64,000 nt of DNA from Cognataquiflexum rubidum (GTDB lineage: Bacteria; Bacteroidota; Bacteroidia; Cytophagales; Cyclobacteriaceae): positions 1-64,000 of the forward strand of contig NZ_JAKZAL010000001.1 of assembly GCF_022538115.1 (NCBI RefSeq), given 5' to 3'. Below, one piece after another: positions 62,895 to 64,000 of this stretch. Numbering within the stretch: position 1 is the first letter of the stretch; the number at the start of each line of letters is the position of its first letter. The notes under the pieces were generated by a model. That model made no database searches and was not told the origin of the DNA. It saw nothing but the letters and a program-made list of their open reading frames with translations. Position numbers and translations under genes: made by a program.

Positions 62895-63689
62895 TTAATT
62901 AACCACTTTGACGATCCGATATATTACCTGACTTCTTGGAGCTGTTTCCAATTTATTGATTTCAGACATACCTTCATTAAGACTTTCGGGAACAACGACT
63001 TGGGAATCCCATGTAGGTATCAGTGCTTCTTTCAATGTTGGATAAAGATCATAGGAGACTGAATTAAAATTCATTTTATTGGAATGAGGAGAAAGAACAA
63101 CAGCATTTCCCCATCCTCGCATGCTGGTTTGCTTTTTGTCCATGACTGTTTTAATGAACGGTGCCCAATGTTTATTTTCCAGATCAACGAACGCATTAGG
63201 ATCCGACGAATTGTGATAGATCATATTAATAAATCTGTACTCTTCGTCTGCTACTACACCGGTCGCTTCCTGCCAACCGGCATCCCGAAGAAATAAAACG
63301 CTCGTAGTAGTGCTAATGGAATTGGTCTCCATCTTATCCATAGTTACATTCGGAAATGCTGTTGTGATATTAGCCCAGATTTCGTTCATCGCGTCTATGT
63401 TCCTGTACGTATTTATAAAAAGAAAATTCGAAGAATTTTCCATATCATAACCACCCACTTTTTCTAGGAGTGCCCAGAATGTGATATTACCTTTCGGTAT
63501 TTCTTTGCGCAACATTTCAGCCCAATACGTAGTCTCTCTTTTGATAAACTCTTCACGTTTGTCATCAGGTACCTTGCGATACATGTAAACCGTAATTCCA
63601 GGGTCAGGTGTGGCTGTAGCCGTTGACTGTGCATGGACAGTCACCCCGACAATAATTACTACAATCAGTGTTAACAAAATCTGTTTCAT
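62895..63689 (-). CDS. Secreted protein with an internal duplication, function unknown
   Basis: The 264-residue protein has a signal peptide (cleavage near VHAQ, residue 21). The mature part looks duplicated. The first unit runs about 32-110 (ITVYMYRKVPDDKREEFIKR...YWAEMLR...ITFWALLEK...NFLFINTYRNIDAMNEIW) and the second about 148-245 (YRFINMIYHN...FVDLENKHWAPFIK...RGWGNAVVLS...NSVSYDLYPTLKEAL). Both have a beta-alpha-beta-alpha pattern like dimeric alpha/beta-barrel domains (ABM-like). No catalytic residues are obvious. Confidence 0.7.
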   Translation of the reverse strand: MKQILLTLIVVIIVGVTVHAQSTATATPDPGITVYMYRKVPDDKREEFIKRETTYWAEMLRKEIPKGNITFWALLEKVGGYDMENSSNFLFINTYRNIDAMNEIWANITTAFPNVTMDKMETNSISTTTSVLFLRDAGWQEATGVVADEEYRFINMIYHNSSDPNAFVDLENKHWAPFIKTVMDKKQTSMRGWGNAVVLSPHSNKMNFNSVSYDLYPTLKEALIPTWDSQVVVPESLNEGMSEINKLETAPRSQVIYRIVKVVN

Positions 63690-64000
63690 AAAATTTTGGT
63701 TTAAGATTATTTTGGTTAAATGAAAAATTTCAAAATAATATAATGTAAAAAATTTTATTTAACAAATATTAAATGTTTAAATATGAATTTTTCAGTATTT
63801 TAATGACATTGATCATACTTTTATTAATGAAAATAGTGGTGAAAATTTCAAAATACAATCTTCATGATAAAAACATCTGTCCATTAATGACTTAGCCCTA
63901 AAATCTTCATTGAATAGAATGTAATAAGTATCATTGCTAAGGACAAAAAATTCAACACCTATCTTCTATGACATTACTAAAAAAGTAAGCATCAGTTAAC
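63690..64000. other. AT-rich gene-free edge
   Basis: About 310 bp of very AT-rich sequence upstream of the last gene. It presumably carries its promoter, but no full TTG-N19/20-TAnnTTTG match was found. No gene or RNA is recognised. Confidence 0.5.

Overview
The window is a 64 kb chromosomal piece of a member of the Bacteroidota, most likely order Cytophagales and near Cyclobacteriaceae (Algoriphagus/Belliella-like). This placement is inference. It rests on Bacteroidota-restricted families (DUF2480, the BT_3928-type MauE/redoxin fusion, DUF1599), on promoters of the TTG-N19/20-TAnnTTTG type, on scarce Shine-Dalgarno sequences, and on many short secreted beta-barrel proteins and lipoproteins. 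Most of the window is ordinary core genome; the accessory character is concentrated in 49.8-62.6 kb.

Layout. 0-0.4 kb: the 5' tip of a 16S rRNA gene leaving the left edge, with two tandem rRNA promoters. 0.4-3.9 kb (minus): rpmH-rnpA-S41 protease-tsaB-DUF2480, driven by a textbook promoter. 4-10 kb: an M61 peptidase, then an M16 peptidase pair in which the non-catalytic partner carries a C-terminal lipoprotein-carrier-like domain that recurs as a separate small gene. 10-20 kb: adenosine kinase, a GNAT-like protein, rhodanese, an FNR-type regulator, an HsdR_N orphan, amidohydrolase, an HhH protein, hemA and a WG-repeat protein. 20-31 kb: floA-nfeD, proS, a low-complexity Met/Trp/Gly lipoprotein, a FadL-like porin, aroK-BT_3928-DUF1599 facing folP-cdaA, a cold-shock protein and a SixA-type phosphatase. 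31-43.7 kb: an SDR, hslU, lon, a lipoprotein/outer-membrane pair, rseP-dxr and an HtrA protease, so several protein quality-control genes lie close together. 43.7-50 kb: an orphan HI0074-type protein, an LVIVD lipoprotein, two beta-barrel proteins and an ABC exporter.

49.8-62.7 kb is rich in small palindromic repeats. It holds an array of related palindromes (49.83-50.28 kb), a 20-bp perfect palindrome (50.94 kb), a REP-associated Y1 transposase with five REP copies in mirror orientation (53.43-54.09 kb), a trio of unrelated palindromes (55.70-55.80 kb), a nested inverted repeat (59.58-59.69 kb) and heptamer-phased repeats at three loci. The genes between them are for sugars and small molecules: a zinc-type dehydrogenase, two Gfo/Idh/MocA oxidoreductases split by the transposase, hemN, a secreted GH9 glycosidase and a tandem pair of serine beta-lactamase-like hydrolases. 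The window ends with a secreted protein of unknown function with an internal duplication and an AT-rich gene-free edge.

The strongest candidates for something less described are the REP/Y1-transposase unit with its surrounding palindrome families, the M16/LolA-like fusion with its stand-alone paralogue, the Met/Trp/Gly lipoprotein, and the tandem hydrolases whose N-terminal halves are nearly identical while the C-terminal halves have diverged. No tRNA genes and no CRISPR array were seen. Coordinates of coding regions include the stop codon.
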